From positions 86,497,001 to 86,561,000 of the forward strand of contig NC_134106.1 of assembly GCF_040939455.1 (NCBI RefSeq): 64,000 bases of DNA, written 5' to 3'. A model generated the notes under the pieces. It did no database searches. It worked only from the letters and a program-made list of their open reading frames with translations, and was not told where the DNA came from. This document shows positions 41,873 to 54,539 of the stretch, piece by piece. Source of the stretch: Microcebus murinus (taxonomy: Eukaryota > Chordata > Mammalia > Primates > Cheirogaleidae). The stretch's first letter is position 1, and the number at the start of each line of letters is the position of its first letter. The position numbers and the translations under genes are program-made.

Positions 41873-43650
41873 ACGGGCTCTGCCATGTGTCTGCTTTCCT
41901 TCCTCCTGGGGCAGCCGGCCCCTTCCCTCTTTGATCACAGGTGTCCCAGGATGGAGAAGGCAGTGCCGCAGGGTGGCAGCACATGGCAGGTTTGCTCACC
42001 GCCATGCCCAGAGCTGGTAAACCACAGCCTCAACAGTGTGGCATCCGTGTGTCCCCCATCCCTGGGGGCCCCTGAGGACTCTCCCTGCCTCCTCAGGCCA
42101 CCACCCCAGAGCCACGCTGCTCCTTTGCACAGAGACACGGGCTGGCACTTGAACTGTGTGTTCTGACGAGGGAAAGAGCAGTTTATCAAAGGCCTCGACT
42201 GCATGTGTTTGTGCGGCTGTCCTTGCACACCCTGCCCGTCCTGCCTGGGAGGGTGACCCATGCAGTGCACCATCCTACTTGTGATTCCAGCCTTGTCTTG
42301 CCTCTCCAGGGTGTTTGACGAGTTCGGACCAAACGGAGAGAGATTTGCTCTCAAGTTCCTCTGGGCAGCTCCCGCTGTGCAGGACAGCACGCGTCTGTCC
42401 TCACTCCCTCCCTCCGCCTCCCCCGACTTCTTCCCTGAGCTGGGCTGATTTTAGTATCTTGATTGTGCGATTCAGTTCTCATCAGGAGGCCACACAGATG
42501 CGGCTTCGTGTGTTTTTCTTTCCTGAGTTTTTAGTGTCTGAAGAATTCTGCCCACTCTTTCTTCCCCCCTCCCAGCCGAGGCCGTAGAGCGACTGATCGT
42601 TTTGTGAGCCGGCTCCCTGGGGCGTGAGCTCTAACGCTGGCCTGGGCACGCCCAGAGGCTGCACTGGGACACGCGGGATTCATGGCCTGTGAGGCTTTCA
42701 GGTTGCCACGTGTCCGTTTGGCATGGCCACATTCTGGGGCGTCCTTGGGTGACTGTGATAATCGGTAACAGCATATCTGGGATGGATGGGTCAGGATGGG
42801 ACAGGGAGGCTGTCGCAACACCAAGATGAAATGCACAGCCTCTTCTGCTCACGCAGGGCCATCCCCCACCGCAGTGCTGGGCGCCCTCCTGCCACGCCTT
42901 GAAGGCAGAGAGCCTGCAGTCACTGGGACAGCAGGAGCGCGTCCTCTCAGGGGCCTTAGAGGAGGAGGTGCTCTCGTTGCATTGCACGTCCTTGGTGGCC
43001 GTCCAGGAGCCTGGCGATCAGGCCAGGGAACCCGTGCCGCACAGCTGCGTGGGGGCACACGGCACTGCCCAGCCCGGCCACAGAGGGTTCAGGATGTCTC
43101 AGCCTCTCGGGTTCCCACAGCCCAGCCCACAGGAAGTGATCTCAGGAGACGGGGCATCACCGCGCTCTCAAATGCCTTCTTTTATTCAGACACGACATTT
43201 TACCTGCCCCTTGAGAAGCTGAAATAAGTTAAATGAGGGCATACAGGCATGGGCAGGAACATTCTAGTGATCACTGCACCTGAATTTGAAGCCAGATTAT
43301 CTGATCGCCTAATGTTTAACCCCTGCCGTAGCCAGGGAACTTTGGCAGGGACCAACTGGCCGAGGCAGGCAGGGGAGCTCCCTAGCCCCTACCGAAACCC
43401 CTTCCCTCTGCGCGTGCTTCCCGTGAACCGGGAACGTCCTCATGAGGAAAAGCCGCCCTCCCGCAGGATTAAAACAGGATTTGCGTTCAGTTTGATCGAG
43501 GGTGAGGACTGTTCAATTTTAGGGCAAGACTTTTCTCCTTAGCTCAAACTACATATTTTAGTTGAGATGATCTTTATGTAGACTCAGAGTCATACACAGC
43601 AGACACTAAAAATGATGAAACTTTCTTTATGTGAAAGTTCTTTATTCTTT
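41873..43650. other. Unique sequence, no gene seen
   Basis: Includes a stretch at 42310-42375 that reads VFDEFGPNGERFALKF in one frame behind a weak CTCCAG acceptor. It matches no protein family I know. No repeats recognised. Confidence 0.4.
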
Positions 43651-43654
43651 TTTT

Positions 43655-44200
43655 CGTTTTTAGAAAAAAACACTTTATCGAGGTCCGATTGGCATGTAGA
43701 AGGCTGCACATATGTAATTCACACATGTCAGCGAGTGTGGGGATGAGGACACACCATGAAACCATCAGGACCACCAAGGCCTTTAACGCATTCATCACCT
43801 GCCACAGTTTGCTCCTGCACATGATTTATTTTTATTATTATTCTGGTAAGAACACTTACTGTACGATCTACCCTCCTAGCAATTTAAATACGTGACACAG
43901 TACTGTCACACTAGGGTCACACTGCTGTACAGGAGCTCTCCACAGCTTATTTATCCTGCATAACTAGACTTTGCATGCTTTAACCAACACCTCCCTGCCC
44001 CAGGGCCCCGGGAACCAGCATTCTGCTCTCTGCCTCTCTGAGTTTGACTACTCCAGATTCCACATGTGAGCGAGATCATGCCGTACTTGACTTTCTGTGT
44101 CTCTGGCTCATTTTGCTTAGCATAGTATCCTCCAGGCTCACCCATGTCGTGCAAGTGGCAGGGTCTCCTTCTTCTCTAAGGCTGAGTGGCCCCACGTGCC
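43655..44200 (-). repeat. L1 3' UTR relic (L1M type), minus strand
   Basis: Plus-strand wording is the antisense of the old L1 3' UTR: 'ACTTTATCGAGGTCCGATTG' (TTTATTGAGGTATAATTG), 'CCTGCACATGATTTATTTTT', 'CACTGCTGTACAGGAGCTCT', 'GAGTTTGACTACTCCAGATT' 'CCACATGTGAGCGAGATCAT', 'CTTAGCATAGTATCCTCCAG'. No coding capacity. Confidence 0.9.
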
Positions 44201-44324
44201 TGTCCCCTCCCCAGCCCTGCTTCCTGAGGCTCCGTCCCCCGCCCCACGGTGTACCAGCTCTGGCTCATAAGAACGATTGACTCATTGACTCAGGACCACC
44301 CTCTGTCTCTGAGTTCAGATTCTT

Positions 44325-44455
44325 TAGAGCTATTTGAGTTTGAATTTAAATGAATAAAAATTAGATAAATGAAATGTTTGCTTTTTCAGTCCCACTAGCC
44401 ACTTTTTAGTGCTTAGTAGCCAGCAAGCACGGCCCAGGTGGCTGTGGGCTGAGCT
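44325..44455 (-). repeat. Ancient DNA-transposon (MER-type) fragment
   Basis: 'TAAATGAATAAAAATTAGAT', then 'TTCAGTCCCACTAGCCACTT' 'TTTAGTGCTTAGTAGCC' and 'CAGGTGGCTGTGGG' resemble the common mammalian 'CACTAGCCACATTTCAAGTG ... ACATGTGGCTAGTGGC' MER element. Exact family and strand uncertain. Confidence 0.55.
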
Positions 44456-46640
44456 AGGGAGAGGAGTGGCTGGCAGAGGGAAGGCAAGCGGGGACCAGGC
44501 ATGCGCCCCCCGGGGGCAGCTGTGAAGTGGTCGAGCATACCCCGAGAGAGCAACTTCAGTGGGAACGAGGAGCTCAGCAAACCCCTCGAGAAGGCACAGG
44601 CTGGCGCTGTGGAGGTGAAGAGTCGGAGCCAAACCACTTGGCTGGTTTCTGTCATGTCGTAGAACCAGCGTCTGCTTGTAGGCAGGAGCATTTGCCATGC
44701 GCTCGTCACCTGCCTGTCTGGATGTCTGGTTCTGGCGGCACTTCCCAGGCCTTGGGCTTGGCATCGTTCTCATCTGAATGTTACCTGGGTCCGTGCAGTG
44801 AAATCGCCTCCCAAGAGGCTTCCGATGATTTTGATAACATGATCTCTTAGGAAGGAGCCCACGATATGGGGTATATTGATCTGGATTTGTTCCCAGGGCT
44901 GTGGCTTCTCATGTCTGTTCTTTGACTGGCTTTAACCTGCTGACGGTTGCTCCTGGGCAGTCCAGGGTTGGTGCAGAGTGAAAGGAGTGAAAGGAAGGCC
45001 CCTGAGAGGCCAAGGAGGCTCCTCTGTGGATCAACCTTAACGGCCTAAGAGTGTCATGGAAGTGTCTTAGGACAACCCGAGCCCTTCTCAAGGGACCATC
45101 CCCTTTCTGTCCTGTCTGTCTGTCGGCTCCGGGTTCCCATCCCCGATGACTGGCTGGGCTCCTGCAGTGGTTTCCATACCGGCCTCCTGCCTCACTGCCC
45201 CCAGGCACAGAAGTGCCATGTAACGTGACATGCCAGGGGGCTCCATACAGGCAAGGGTGACAATCGCAGCACTGACAGTGATCTGAGCTAGTGGTGGGTG
45301 AGAAGGCAGAGCTCTGGCAGGCCCTCCACCACGGGTCCATTGTACAGGACAATGACTCGGTTCCGGCAGGTGGGGAGCCTGTCACACTCCTTCACATGCC
45401 AAATGCGGCCATAGCTCGGGAGGGAGCTCCCTCCAGGCAGTGCTCTCTGCAGCCCCTGAGCCAGACACCACGAAACTTGCTGGAGGTGGTCTCAGAGGCT
45501 GGGGCTGCCGGGTAGCTCTAACTGACACCAGAGCATGTGACAGAGAAGAAAGCAGTCCACGCGGAGCCCTCTGACAACATGCCCGGTGCTCTGAGCTCAG
45601 CCCTCTGGGCTGCTCCTCCAGCCGCCCTTCCCTGTGCATCCAGCGCGACACTTGCTGGGCTCAGGAGCCCCAGGCCTTACGTAGGGAAGGGCGACTGTAG
45701 GCGGCATGGTTTGCTGCCTTCAGGTGGACTCATACCGGCCACGGTGGGGTATGTTTGGGATGTTGTTCTTGTCCTGCCTCGTGCTGTGGCTGCTCCATCT
45801 AACGGCACCAGGAAGCAGACACTGGATGGTCCGCATGACACTTACAGAAAAATATCGGGCTGGGCAATATCCACTGGGATGGTCAGAGCAGACTGTCTTT
45901 CAGAAGAGAGACTGAGTCAGCAAAAGTCCATCCCCAGGAAGGGGTGGGGGTGGGCAGGGTCAGAGCAGCCGCAGGACAGACTACAAACGCACGCAGGGCC
46001 TCTCTGTCCCTCTGTCCACCCAGCCCTGTCCTCCAAACCCTGCAGGGCAGAGTTCTCTGAGAGTCCTCCTGGGCACCTCAAGGCTCCCATTTCCATCTCG
46101 TGTCGCTCTTGCAGGAGTGACAGCAGAGCAGGACGCCAGGCACGTCTGTCACCTGTGCCCCAGGGAGGGGGCCCAGGCAGGCCCCTCTATCCGGGCCTCT
46201 TGGACCTGCCTCTGACTTTGTATGGCGTTCTCCAAGCAGAACACTATGTGCTGTGACTGTGACCCACTGTACTGTAAGTCCCAAGAGTGACTTCAGTGCG
46301 GTCTCGGACTCCAAATGGCCCCGTACCACAGCCTGTTATTTAAAGCAAAGCCAACCTGGAATGGCAGGATCACATGTCCTGTTGTTTGGTGACTCCAGTA
46401 GGGGATGGTCCCAGAAGACACTGGAAAAGCAGGGCTGTTAGCTAGACTGGTTGATTATATATCCCCCAGGTGGCTGAGGTTGACATGTATTTTGAGTAAG
46501 TCATAAGAGAGCTGACGCTTGGCTCACGTGTGCACAGCACCGCCCGCCCCCACGTGGATGACTGGGTGACGGGCTCACACAGGGGGGCTTTGCCCTGTTG
46601 CTTGCCACGTGGTCTGTCCGACTCAGGTAACATGACTGAG
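44456..46640. other. Unique GC-rich sequence
   Basis: The longest frame (45537-46256, plus, 239 codons) has no recognisable domain and shares its interval with other open frames. No repeat or RNA identified. Confidence 0.45.
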
Positions 46641-46930
46641 GGTTCACATGATCATTGCAGTACAGTGTTGGTTTATGAATGTGAGACTTTTAATGTGTAT
46701 TTCTTGATTCTCTATGTAATCAACAGAAGTTCTTTATTTCTCTTTTATAGTGGCTTGAAATAAAAAAAAATATTTGTGCCTGTCATACTGTTCATCAGGT
46801 AATGTTCACATTTAGTTTTCATTGCAGGGAGATGAGCATTAGGAAATTGAATATGTATCGTTACCTTTCAAAAATTGGACTTTTATGTAGTTGAGTGTAC
46901 TTAATTCTTAAATCTGCGTTGTCATGCATG
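46640..46930. other. AT-rich unique block
   Basis: Non-repetitive AT-rich sequence (GTTTATGAATGTGAGAC, TATGTAATCAACAGAAG). Could be a weakly conserved element or an old unrecognised transposon. Confidence 0.25.
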
Positions 46931-47685
46931 ATTCTGAAGATGTTCTGCTAGGAGCGGAGCAGGAGCACTCAACCAGGAGCTGAGAAAGGGATAGTTTTGT
47001 AGGCAAGCGTGAGGCCACCTCCACGGCATCCTAGATGTCACTACTGTAGGTGGCTGAGCACTTGCCCGGAGAGCAGGTCCACAGGAACGCCTTTCAGACT
47101 GATAGACCCTCCTGGTGGTTTTGTCTCTCCTTATCTGACTTCACTTTGAAAACAGTGCTAATTGCATTTGGTGAACAAGTCACACTCGGGAATCATATGG
47201 CACCCACGGCCAGCAAACTTCATTAACATGGTGGCTTGTCCCGTTCTTTATTATTATTTTTTATTTACAGCGTTGAAGTTTGTTCATTTTCCTCCACCCA
47301 CATTTTCCTCCTGCCCTTCCAGTGGCCAGAATGGAGTCACACGTAGCCTTCAGAGCTGGTGTTTCCGTGACCAGCCGCATGTCAGCTCTGGCGAGTCCCA
47401 GCTGCTGGCGCTGTCTGCTCTTGAACTGACCCAGCATCACGGCGGCCAGGACAGCCATGAGTCTCAGACCAGGGGAACCCTGGCATGTGTGTTTTTATGG
47501 TTTCTTTTATCATTGTCAGTTCGAAAATGTGTCAGCTATTCAAGAACTGGAAGTCCAGTTATTTCAGAATTCAAAATCTTACAAAGTCTAATGAAAATCT
47601 TACAGTTTGATAAACACAACACGAGAGACCTGAGGGACAAACGTACATCAGAGCTCAGGCTGCTTTTCTTGAGGACAAGGTCCCC
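46931..47685. other. Unique sequence
   Basis: The plus-strand frame at 47162-47890 (242 codons) runs into the L1 relic on its right, so it is not a gene. Nothing else recognised. Confidence 0.45.
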
Positions 47686-47699
47686 AACCAAAGTTGGTT

Positions 47700-48200
47700 T
47701 GCCCCTCTTCCTAATAATATTCACCGGGTTAACTGTTGTAAAGGGTGCAATTCAGTGGCATTTATCCCATTCAGTGTTGTGCAGCCATCAGCACTATCTA
47801 GCTCCGGAGCACTTTCATCTCCCCCCATCCTGGCCATCGCAGTCGGCCTTCTGTCTCAGCGAGTTTGTCTATTCCGGACATGTCACATGACGTATGGCTC
47901 TTTGGATCAAGCTTCTTTCACTTAATGTTTTCAAGGTTCATCCATCCAGGTTACAGCATGTATCAGAATTTTATTCCCTTTTATGGCTGTATGGACATAA
48001 CACATTTCATTTATCCATTTGATAGGCATCTGGGCAGTGTCTACCTTTTTGCTCTTACGAATAGAGCTGCACTTCACATTTGTGCACAAGGGTTTGTTTG
48101 AACTCCTATGTTCCGTTCTTTGGGTATGTACCTAGGAGTGGAGTTGCTAGTCTACCTTATTGAAGAACTGTCAGACTGCCTTCCACAGTGGCTCCTGGAT
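47700..48200 (-). repeat. L1 relic (L1M type), minus strand
   Basis: Antisense wording: 'AAAGGGTGCAATTCAGTGGC', 'TGTGCAGCCATCAGCACTAT', 'GTTTGTCTATTCCGGACATG', 'TTTTCAAGGTTCATCCATCC', 'GTATGTACCTAGGAGTGGAG', 'GAAGAACTGTCAGACTGCCT'. The segment corresponds to the 3' region of old L1s. Heavily mutated. Confidence 0.93.
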
Positions 48201-48655
48201 CGCACTTTTATCTGCATTAAAGTAGACAGAGAAAAGAGCCTTTCTGTCACAGGTGGGCAAATCTGTAGTGTTAAGAAGAGGCAGAAGACAGGGAGGCCCA
48301 TGCAAGCCACCACCTTTGGAGGCGGGCACTGTAGGTGATGCTTGCCTGGTGTCTGGCAGCCCCATTTGTGCACATGAGCTGGGCTTGGAGGACCCAGAGG
48401 GACCTGGAAGTGGGTTAGGGAACTTCTTAGCATCCTCAACCCTGGCCTGACATCGGGCTCCTTCCTCCTCTTGACGAAGCCTGGGCCTTATTCCACACCT
48501 GCTCAATGCATATCTCAAAGGGCAGGGCCTGCCATCTGTGTTCCTTGCTGTATTTGCTATTAATGCAGTTTGTCATGATGCGTAGCCAAGGACAAGACCT
48601 GTGAATGAGGTGTTGGACTTTAAGAAGTGCTCATAAGAGGCATGAGTATGAGACC
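48201..48655. other. Unique sequence, no gene seen
   Basis: Mixed composition; no recognised element. Confidence 0.45.
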
Positions 48656-48659
48656 GGCG

Positions 48660-48870
48660 CCCAGTAGCTCACACTTGAGTGCTTGCAGTATGCCAGGCTC
48701 TGCTCTCCTCACGGGGTAGGAACCATACCAGTTGGTCCTCGAGATGGCCTTGTGCGATGAGACCACTGTTACCACCCTTGGCAGAAGAGGACCCTGAGGC
48801 CCAAAGAGGCACTGTCCTTGGCCAAGGCCTCCAGGCTATGGGTGGAACATGTAGGACTCTGGCCAGCAGT
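48660..48870 (-). repeat. MIR, minus strand
   Basis: 'CACTTGAGTGCTTGCAGTAT', 'GCCAGGCTCTGCTCTCC', 'CAGAAGAGGACCCTGAGGCC', 'AAAGAGGCACTGTCCTTGGC' and 'CAAGGCCTCCAGGCTATGGG' follow the antisense MIR ('TGTGCCAGGCACTGTTCTAA ... GAGGAAACTGAGGC'). Confidence 0.82.
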
Positions 48871-49755
48871 GGGGCTCCCTGGCTCTCAGGGGTGACGTCC
48901 ACAGGAGGTGGGAAGGAAATATAGTGGGAGTTGAATGGGGAGAGGGACTGATTCTCTGGGCTCAGAGAAGGGAGGGCTTTTTCTGGGTAGTGGCATATGT
49001 CTGGAGACCTGACAGGTGCTTCTAGGTTATTTGTTGAGATGGTGGGTCACCTGCTGCTCATAAAGGTGGAAGCATGAGCCAAGCAGACAGTCTTGGCATC
49101 CTCGTGCATGGGGAGAGGAGGGAGTGTGCAAAGGGGTTTGAAGAGTGACACAGGGGAAGATATGTGGGAAGCACATTGGAACCTGTACATAAGGCAAGGT
49201 GTTTGGACTTAGTTTTATAGGATCCAAGAGAGACAGTTGAAGGCTCTAGAGTGAGGAAGGTGACCAGAGGAGTGCCGGGCCATGGACACTGGACACTGAG
49301 AGAGAAGGAAGAGGTAATAGGGGAAGGAAGGGTCCTGAGGCCTAGGCCAGTGTGGACCAGGGGCTCTGCAGTGGAGGAAAGCAGCCTGAGCAGTCCCCTG
49401 ACTGTGGACAGGAGACAGAAGTGCCGCTGTGCTGTACCAGGGGCCCAGAGACGGGGCGAGAGCCACGTGCTTGGGAAAGACATGCAGCCACGTGTACTTC
49501 CTGCAGTCTGTTTAAGGAAGCAGGGACTCGAAGTACATTTTAGGAGCGATTTTTTTTTCTTGAAATGGTTAAACTGATAAATCGTCACTTACCCCAAAGG
49601 CTCAGGATTCCAGAGGATGGACACGTGAAAGGGGAAAACCCTAGGATTTTGTGGGAGTGACAGTGACCGTGCTCTGGTGCAGCCACGAGCAGAGGTGGCA
49701 GGTGGAAGGTGACCCCCCGGGAAAGTGGGTCAGCCCAAGACAGCATGACCTTTGA
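48871..49755. other. Unique sequence, no gene seen
   Basis: A minus-strand frame at 49058-49588 (176 codons) has no recognised domain. A T-run lies at 49551-49558. Confidence 0.45.
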
Positions 49756-49779
49756 CTTCACCGCCTTGCAGGATGGAGG

Positions 49780-50050
49780 AATTTCTCCACCGTGTGAATA
49801 ACACTGTTAACCGATAACGTTTTTATTATTCCTGCCACTTCATAGTGTCTTCATCCTAATTTGCATGTGTCTGTCACTCTCCATGGTCTTTACAGGTTGG
49901 GTGTAAATTGCAAATTAGTCCTCCTTTACCTGCACGGGGCAGACTTGCTCCGTAGTGAAACCTTTGTTGAGTAATGTCCACCAGCCAATTTCTTACCCTG
50001 TAAATTCTTTTGCCATTTTGGTTTTGCTTAATGTGGAACACGACTGCCCT
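49780..50050. promoter_or_regulatory. Candidate conserved non-coding element with octamer word
   Basis: Repeat-free AT-rich block with ATAACACTGTTAACCGATAACG, CCTAATTTGCATGTG (an ATGCAAAT-type octamer on the minus strand) and AAATTGCAAATTAG. POU/homeodomain words in a compact block suggest an enhancer. Inference only. Confidence 0.35.
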
Positions 50051-51590
50051 GGCATCACATCTCGGTCAGCGAGTAGGAGATTCCAACCACCGTGACATCA
50101 GAGGCACCCAGCACAGCGGGGGGTGGGGGGGCGGGCAGAGCTAAAGTTGCTGGTGACAGCTATGCTGTCACGCAAGGCAGCCACTGTCCATACTTGGCAA
50201 GGGCTGCCCCATCACAGAGCACAAACATAGCACATTTCCATCAGTACATTCGGTTCTGTTGGCCCGTACCACTCCAGAGTAAGGGGAAAAGGTGGCAGGT
50301 TTTACTTTACTGAGTATAATTGGCAAAGGTAGTGGTAGATGATTTTCTGTCGGGTGAGAGCCCTTTGGTGTGGACAGGGCCACCAGTCTCTCCGTAATGA
50401 GACAAGAGTGTCCAGTGGGAATCGTCCAGGGGCTTAATGCAGCCCCAGCTTGGGGCCACTGACTAATACCAAGCCAGAAAAACTGCTTTGTACCTCAAGT
50501 CTGGCAGCTCCATTAGTGATTAAAAACAAAGCAAAACACACCTCTGCCCCTCTCTCCACAGGGTAGTTTTAGGGAAACACTGGCTTATATCTGCAGGATG
50601 CACTTGCTTATGCTGAAACAGCAAGAGTATCTCAGCATGGAAAGTAAACATGCAGAACGACCATTGGTTTTTGGTGTAAGGGACAGGGGACGATGTGTGT
50701 GCCTGTCGAACAGACATCAGAAACTCTCTGTAACACATGAGGACATCCATGTCTAGGTAAGGAATGCAGGCTCTATCTCAGCCCTGGCTTTCCTGCCTGA
50801 GATGCTTCTCGGGCTCTTTTATCTTGTTGTGTCTGGCTCTTGTGACATTTAGGAGGTGCCTAGGTGAGCTAGCAGCTGCCTTGGTGTGGAAGGATCAGAG
50901 CATAGTGTTTCTGCCCTGGAAGCCCTTTGTTTTCACCAGTTAGGACTTAATCCAAGCACCAGAGCCACCAGCTCCCAGACCACCACCTGTGGCCAGAGGG
51001 GTTTCTGTCCCTGTGTCCTACTCAAGAATGTGGAGCATTTTGAGATGTGAATGTTTTTCAGTGTGACCGTGTAAAATCTCATGGGAATGTATCAGAGTTG
51101 TTTCACCTAAATTGCAAAATTTTCTAGTATTTATGGATTTGATGTGGTTAGAAAAATACATTTCTAGCATGCAGTTCTAAGCTAGAAGAAAAGGAAGTTT
51201 CAAAAAGAGAGAGGGTTGTAGGAAGCATTCAGAGGCGCCTCTGTTGGACTCCAGGGCTTGGGGAGGTCCCACCAGCACCCTGGTTCTCAGGGTTCACCCT
51301 CGAGCTGGGCTGTAGTGCTGCAGGCCTCTGCCCGGGAGGCTGGGCGGGTGTCAGGGAAGGTGATGGAGGGAAGGGAAGTCACCAGGTGATGGAGGCTGAC
51401 TCTGTGTGCCTCCCACTGCTGGAGAGGACCCTGGAGTGTGTGTGTCTGTCCCTGACCCTGGCCTCCTGTCCATCACAGCAGAACTGCAGGTGTGCTGTCA
51501 CCATGATCATTACTACATGGTGGCCTTTGACAACATAGCCCGTGATGCAAAGAGTACTTGTCACACCTCTTAGGTAGTCCCTCTGCTTTT
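50051..51590. other. Unique sequence, no gene seen
   Basis: No recognised repeat or gene. AT-rich at 51040-51180. Confidence 0.45.
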
Positions 51591-51604
51591 TTTAAAAAAA
51601 AAAA

Positions 51605-52225
51605 AAGTCGATTTTATTTTTTGAGAGCAGTTTTGGGCTCATAGCAAGATTGAGCAGAAGGTACAGAGATTTCCCGTATGTCCCCCCTGCCCCAACACAT
51701 GCACAGCCTCCCCAACATCAACAGTCCCCCAGAGTGGGCAGTTATTACACTTGACGAGCCTGCGTTGACACATCATAATCGCTCAGAGTCCAGAGTTCAC
51801 ATTAAGGTTCAGTCTTGGTGTTGCATATTCCATAGGTTTGAACAAATGTATGGTGCCACGTACCTCCCATTACAGTCTCATACGGAGTAGTTTCAGGGCC
51901 CTAAAAACTCTCCGATCAGCCTATTCATCCCTCCCTTAACAACCCTGGCAAGGACGGATCTTTTTACTGTCTCTATAGTTTTGCCTTTTCCCGAGTGTCC
52001 CACAGTTGGACTCATGCGGTATGTAGCCTTTGCAGGCTGACTTCTTTCACTTATTAAGTGTTTAATGTCCCTCCATGTCATTGCATGGCTTAATGATTCA
52101 TTTCTTTTTATCACTGAATGGTGCTCCATTGCCGGGTAGACCACAGCGTGGGGGTCCATCCACCCCTGAAGGACACGCACTCACTTCCACATGCTGGCAG
52201 TTATGAGCAAAGCTGCGGGGTTTGT
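51605..52225 (-). repeat. L1 3' relic (L1ME/L1M type), minus strand
   Basis: Antisense wording in order: 'GAGAGCAGTTTTGGGCTCAT', 'CAAGATTGAGCAGAAGGTAC', 'CACATGCACAGCCTCCCCAA', 'CGTTGACACATCATAATCGC', 'TCTTGGTGTTGCATATTCCA', 'CTCATACGGAGTAGTTTCAG', 'TTTACTGTCTCTATAGTTTT', 'GTTATGAGCAAAGCTGC'. The A-run at 51592-51604 lies just outside. Confidence 0.93.
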
Positions 52226-52826
52226 GTGCCAGAAGTCTTCATCCTCTGTTTTGGGGTTTGCAGGACCCCAGCTGACCTCCCGCTTGGACAGACTCTGCTA
52301 GTGTGGTGTTTCTTGCTTGGGAACTGAGTGCCAGGCCTGGCCTCTCACATCAGCAAGGGGACTGGAGGTGGCACTGTCCCGAGGCAGCTGGGCAGGCCCC
52401 GCCCTAGCCCTGGGCAGGCTGGGAGAGTCCGGTCACGCAGCTCACTGGTGGGACAGCCGAGGGGGCTTGGGCAGCTCTGCCGCCTTTCCTGACCAAAGCT
52501 TTTCTGAAAAAAAAGCCTTTCCTGACCAGCCGAGGCAGGGAGGAACTGCATCTGAGCAGAGGCCAGGTATCAGAAAGTGGAGGGAAAGAGGCTAACTGTG
52601 ATTTTTTTTTCCCCTCTCCTTCTGTTTCACTAAACCATGAATTACAGGCTGAATTTCAGTATGCAGAAAAGCTCCCTGTATGCAGAAAAACCATTCTAGG
52701 GATATTGAGAGAGTTGAAATCCTTGCCTAATTTCAGATTAAGCAAAACATAAGCATTTGGCAAATGCCAAGATTGTAAAGTTGTGCAAGCAGAAGAATCA
52801 CTTTGAAATCTGAAGCGCAGCCCCAG

Positions 52827-53039
52827 ATGTTTGGGAGCATTTCCATCCGGCTGCTCCTCCTGGCGTGCCTGGCTGCGTACATCCCAGACGCACAAGCCCG
52901 TCCCCGGCGTTTGCTCTTGGCCAGCTTGCGGCACACGCCTGGGTGCAAGGAAGGAATGCCCCTGAGCACCAGCCGATGTGGAAGGCCTGCTCTCAAAGTC
53001 AGGGTGGCTGTCAGAATACTCATTTGTCAGAGTGATTGA
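52827..53039 (+). other. Speculative 70-codon frame with a signal-peptide-like start
   Basis: From the ATG at 52827 the frame reads a hydrophobic N-terminus (SIRLLLLACLAAYI), then DAQA followed by RPRR, which looks like a signal-peptidase AXA site and a basic processing site. Two cysteines follow (GCKEG, SRCGR) and a third near the end. The region keeps more CpG than its surroundings. Against coding: the ATG has a poor context (C at -3), there are no clear splice sites, I know no homologue, and the opposite strand is also open (52656-53174). Most likely chance. Confidence 0.12.
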
Positions 53040-54526
53040 ATCACAGCTGTTTTGGGATCTTCTGAGGCATACAGGACGCCCCAGAACTGCGGTTTGCTCT
53101 CGAGGGGTGTGTTGGTTCAAAGTCAGGGTGACGATAACCAGGGTCTGATGTGAACCGTCGTCTTGTGCCCACATTCGGGGGCAGCTGGTGACATTGAGGC
53201 CTTTGTGAAGCCCACATGGTTTCTTGGCTCATGCTCCGGCCAGAAACTGGGGCCTCCCTGGCCAGCTGCCGGGTGCTGACCCTTCGGGTGTTACCATCTA
53301 AAGACAAAGTATAAAAGATAAGCCCCAATTAGCTCTGGCCCGAGGCCATCCCTCTGCTCAAAGGCAGAGGTTGGCTTTGAGAAGAAAGAGGGATGAACTT
53401 CTGGAACCAAATCCAAGTGGAATTTCTTGCCTCCTGTAGGTGAGCCAAGAGGATTAAATATGCAATGAAACTGTACTTCAAAACTTCCCTAAGAATATCC
53501 TTATTTAAAGTTTCTGTCCAGAACAGATCAAAGCACTCATCTCCCTGGGTTTAAAGATGGGAAATGAATGGACCTTCATTCCCAGAGCAGCGCCCAGGCC
53601 CACTGCTTGTGTCCAGCCTGGAATGGCAGGCACTGGGGACAGTGGCTACTGTGTCTGCAGAGGAGGAGCCCCCTTCCCAGCCTACGTGGGGGTGGCCTGG
53701 CGTTCTCTCCAGCACCTTGTTCTTGGCTGTCCCTCCATAGAAGTGACAGCAGCACAGTTTTGCAGGACCAAGTGTCTTACTTGGAATTGAGAAAGAATTC
53801 GTCCCTAAGGCATCCTGATATAAACTCTTATTTCCCCCTTATCCTAAACCTGGGGAGGGCAGTTGGCAGGAAGGAGACAGAAATCCTCCGCTGTGCCTGC
53901 CTGCGGGCTCAGTGGCCCCAGGAGCACCAGGGGCTTCCCACCCACCTGCGGGCTGAGAGTGTGGCTGACAGCGCTTGGCTCTCTCGGTCCTGGTGGAGAG
54001 AAACACAGGTTAGTGCAGGTCTGTGTTCCAGTGGAAGGAGCCTACGGTGCAGAGAACAACCCCAGTGGGGCTTGTTACAGAGCAGAAAGGCCACCCTCTC
54101 CCATCTTCTGTTATCATCTCTGTTGGTTTTAAACACTCCCTTTATCTTCCTCTCCCACCATTTTAAAAATGTGCTAAGTTGAGGAGCGCAGGGCCAGAGC
54201 CGGACGGTGTGTGGGCAGCTGCGGCCCGGCTACCTGCTCGCCTGCCTGGCCATCTGTGGCTGCTCCTCTCTTCCCTCCGTCCAAACTGCAGCCTTGTCCA
54301 GCCAGACTAAAGCACCTCTGTCCCCTAAAAGAGAGAGAGCCAGTGACAATGTTGGTCTGTTTGCCTTGCATTCTGGGTGGTATGTCTGGGGTCCCTCCCG
54401 GCGAGAGCAGGTGAACAAGCAGCTGAGAGAAGCGAGAGGGTCAGAGAGGGTGAGGGGTGCTGTTCCGGAAGTTCCCAGCACAAGGTGCTTCCATTGAGGT
54501 CTTCCTGGAGCTCCCGCCTTGAGGCT

Positions 54527-54539
54527 GGGGGGGGGGGGG
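54527..54539 (+). repeat. (G)13 homopolymer
   Basis: Thirteen consecutive G. Unstable and G-quadruplex prone. Sequencing length may be unreliable. Confidence 0.95.

Noticed and set aside
42310..42380. Exon reading VFDEFGPNGERFALKF
   Set aside because: Short, weak acceptor, no recognised family, no donor at a fitting place.
45537..46256. 239-codon plus-strand frame as a gene
   Set aside because: Low-specificity Pro/Ser/Gly-rich reading, other frames open in the same interval, no known homologue.
47162..47890. 242-codon plus-strand frame as a gene
   Set aside because: Its C-terminal part is antisense L1 sequence; no recognisable domain.
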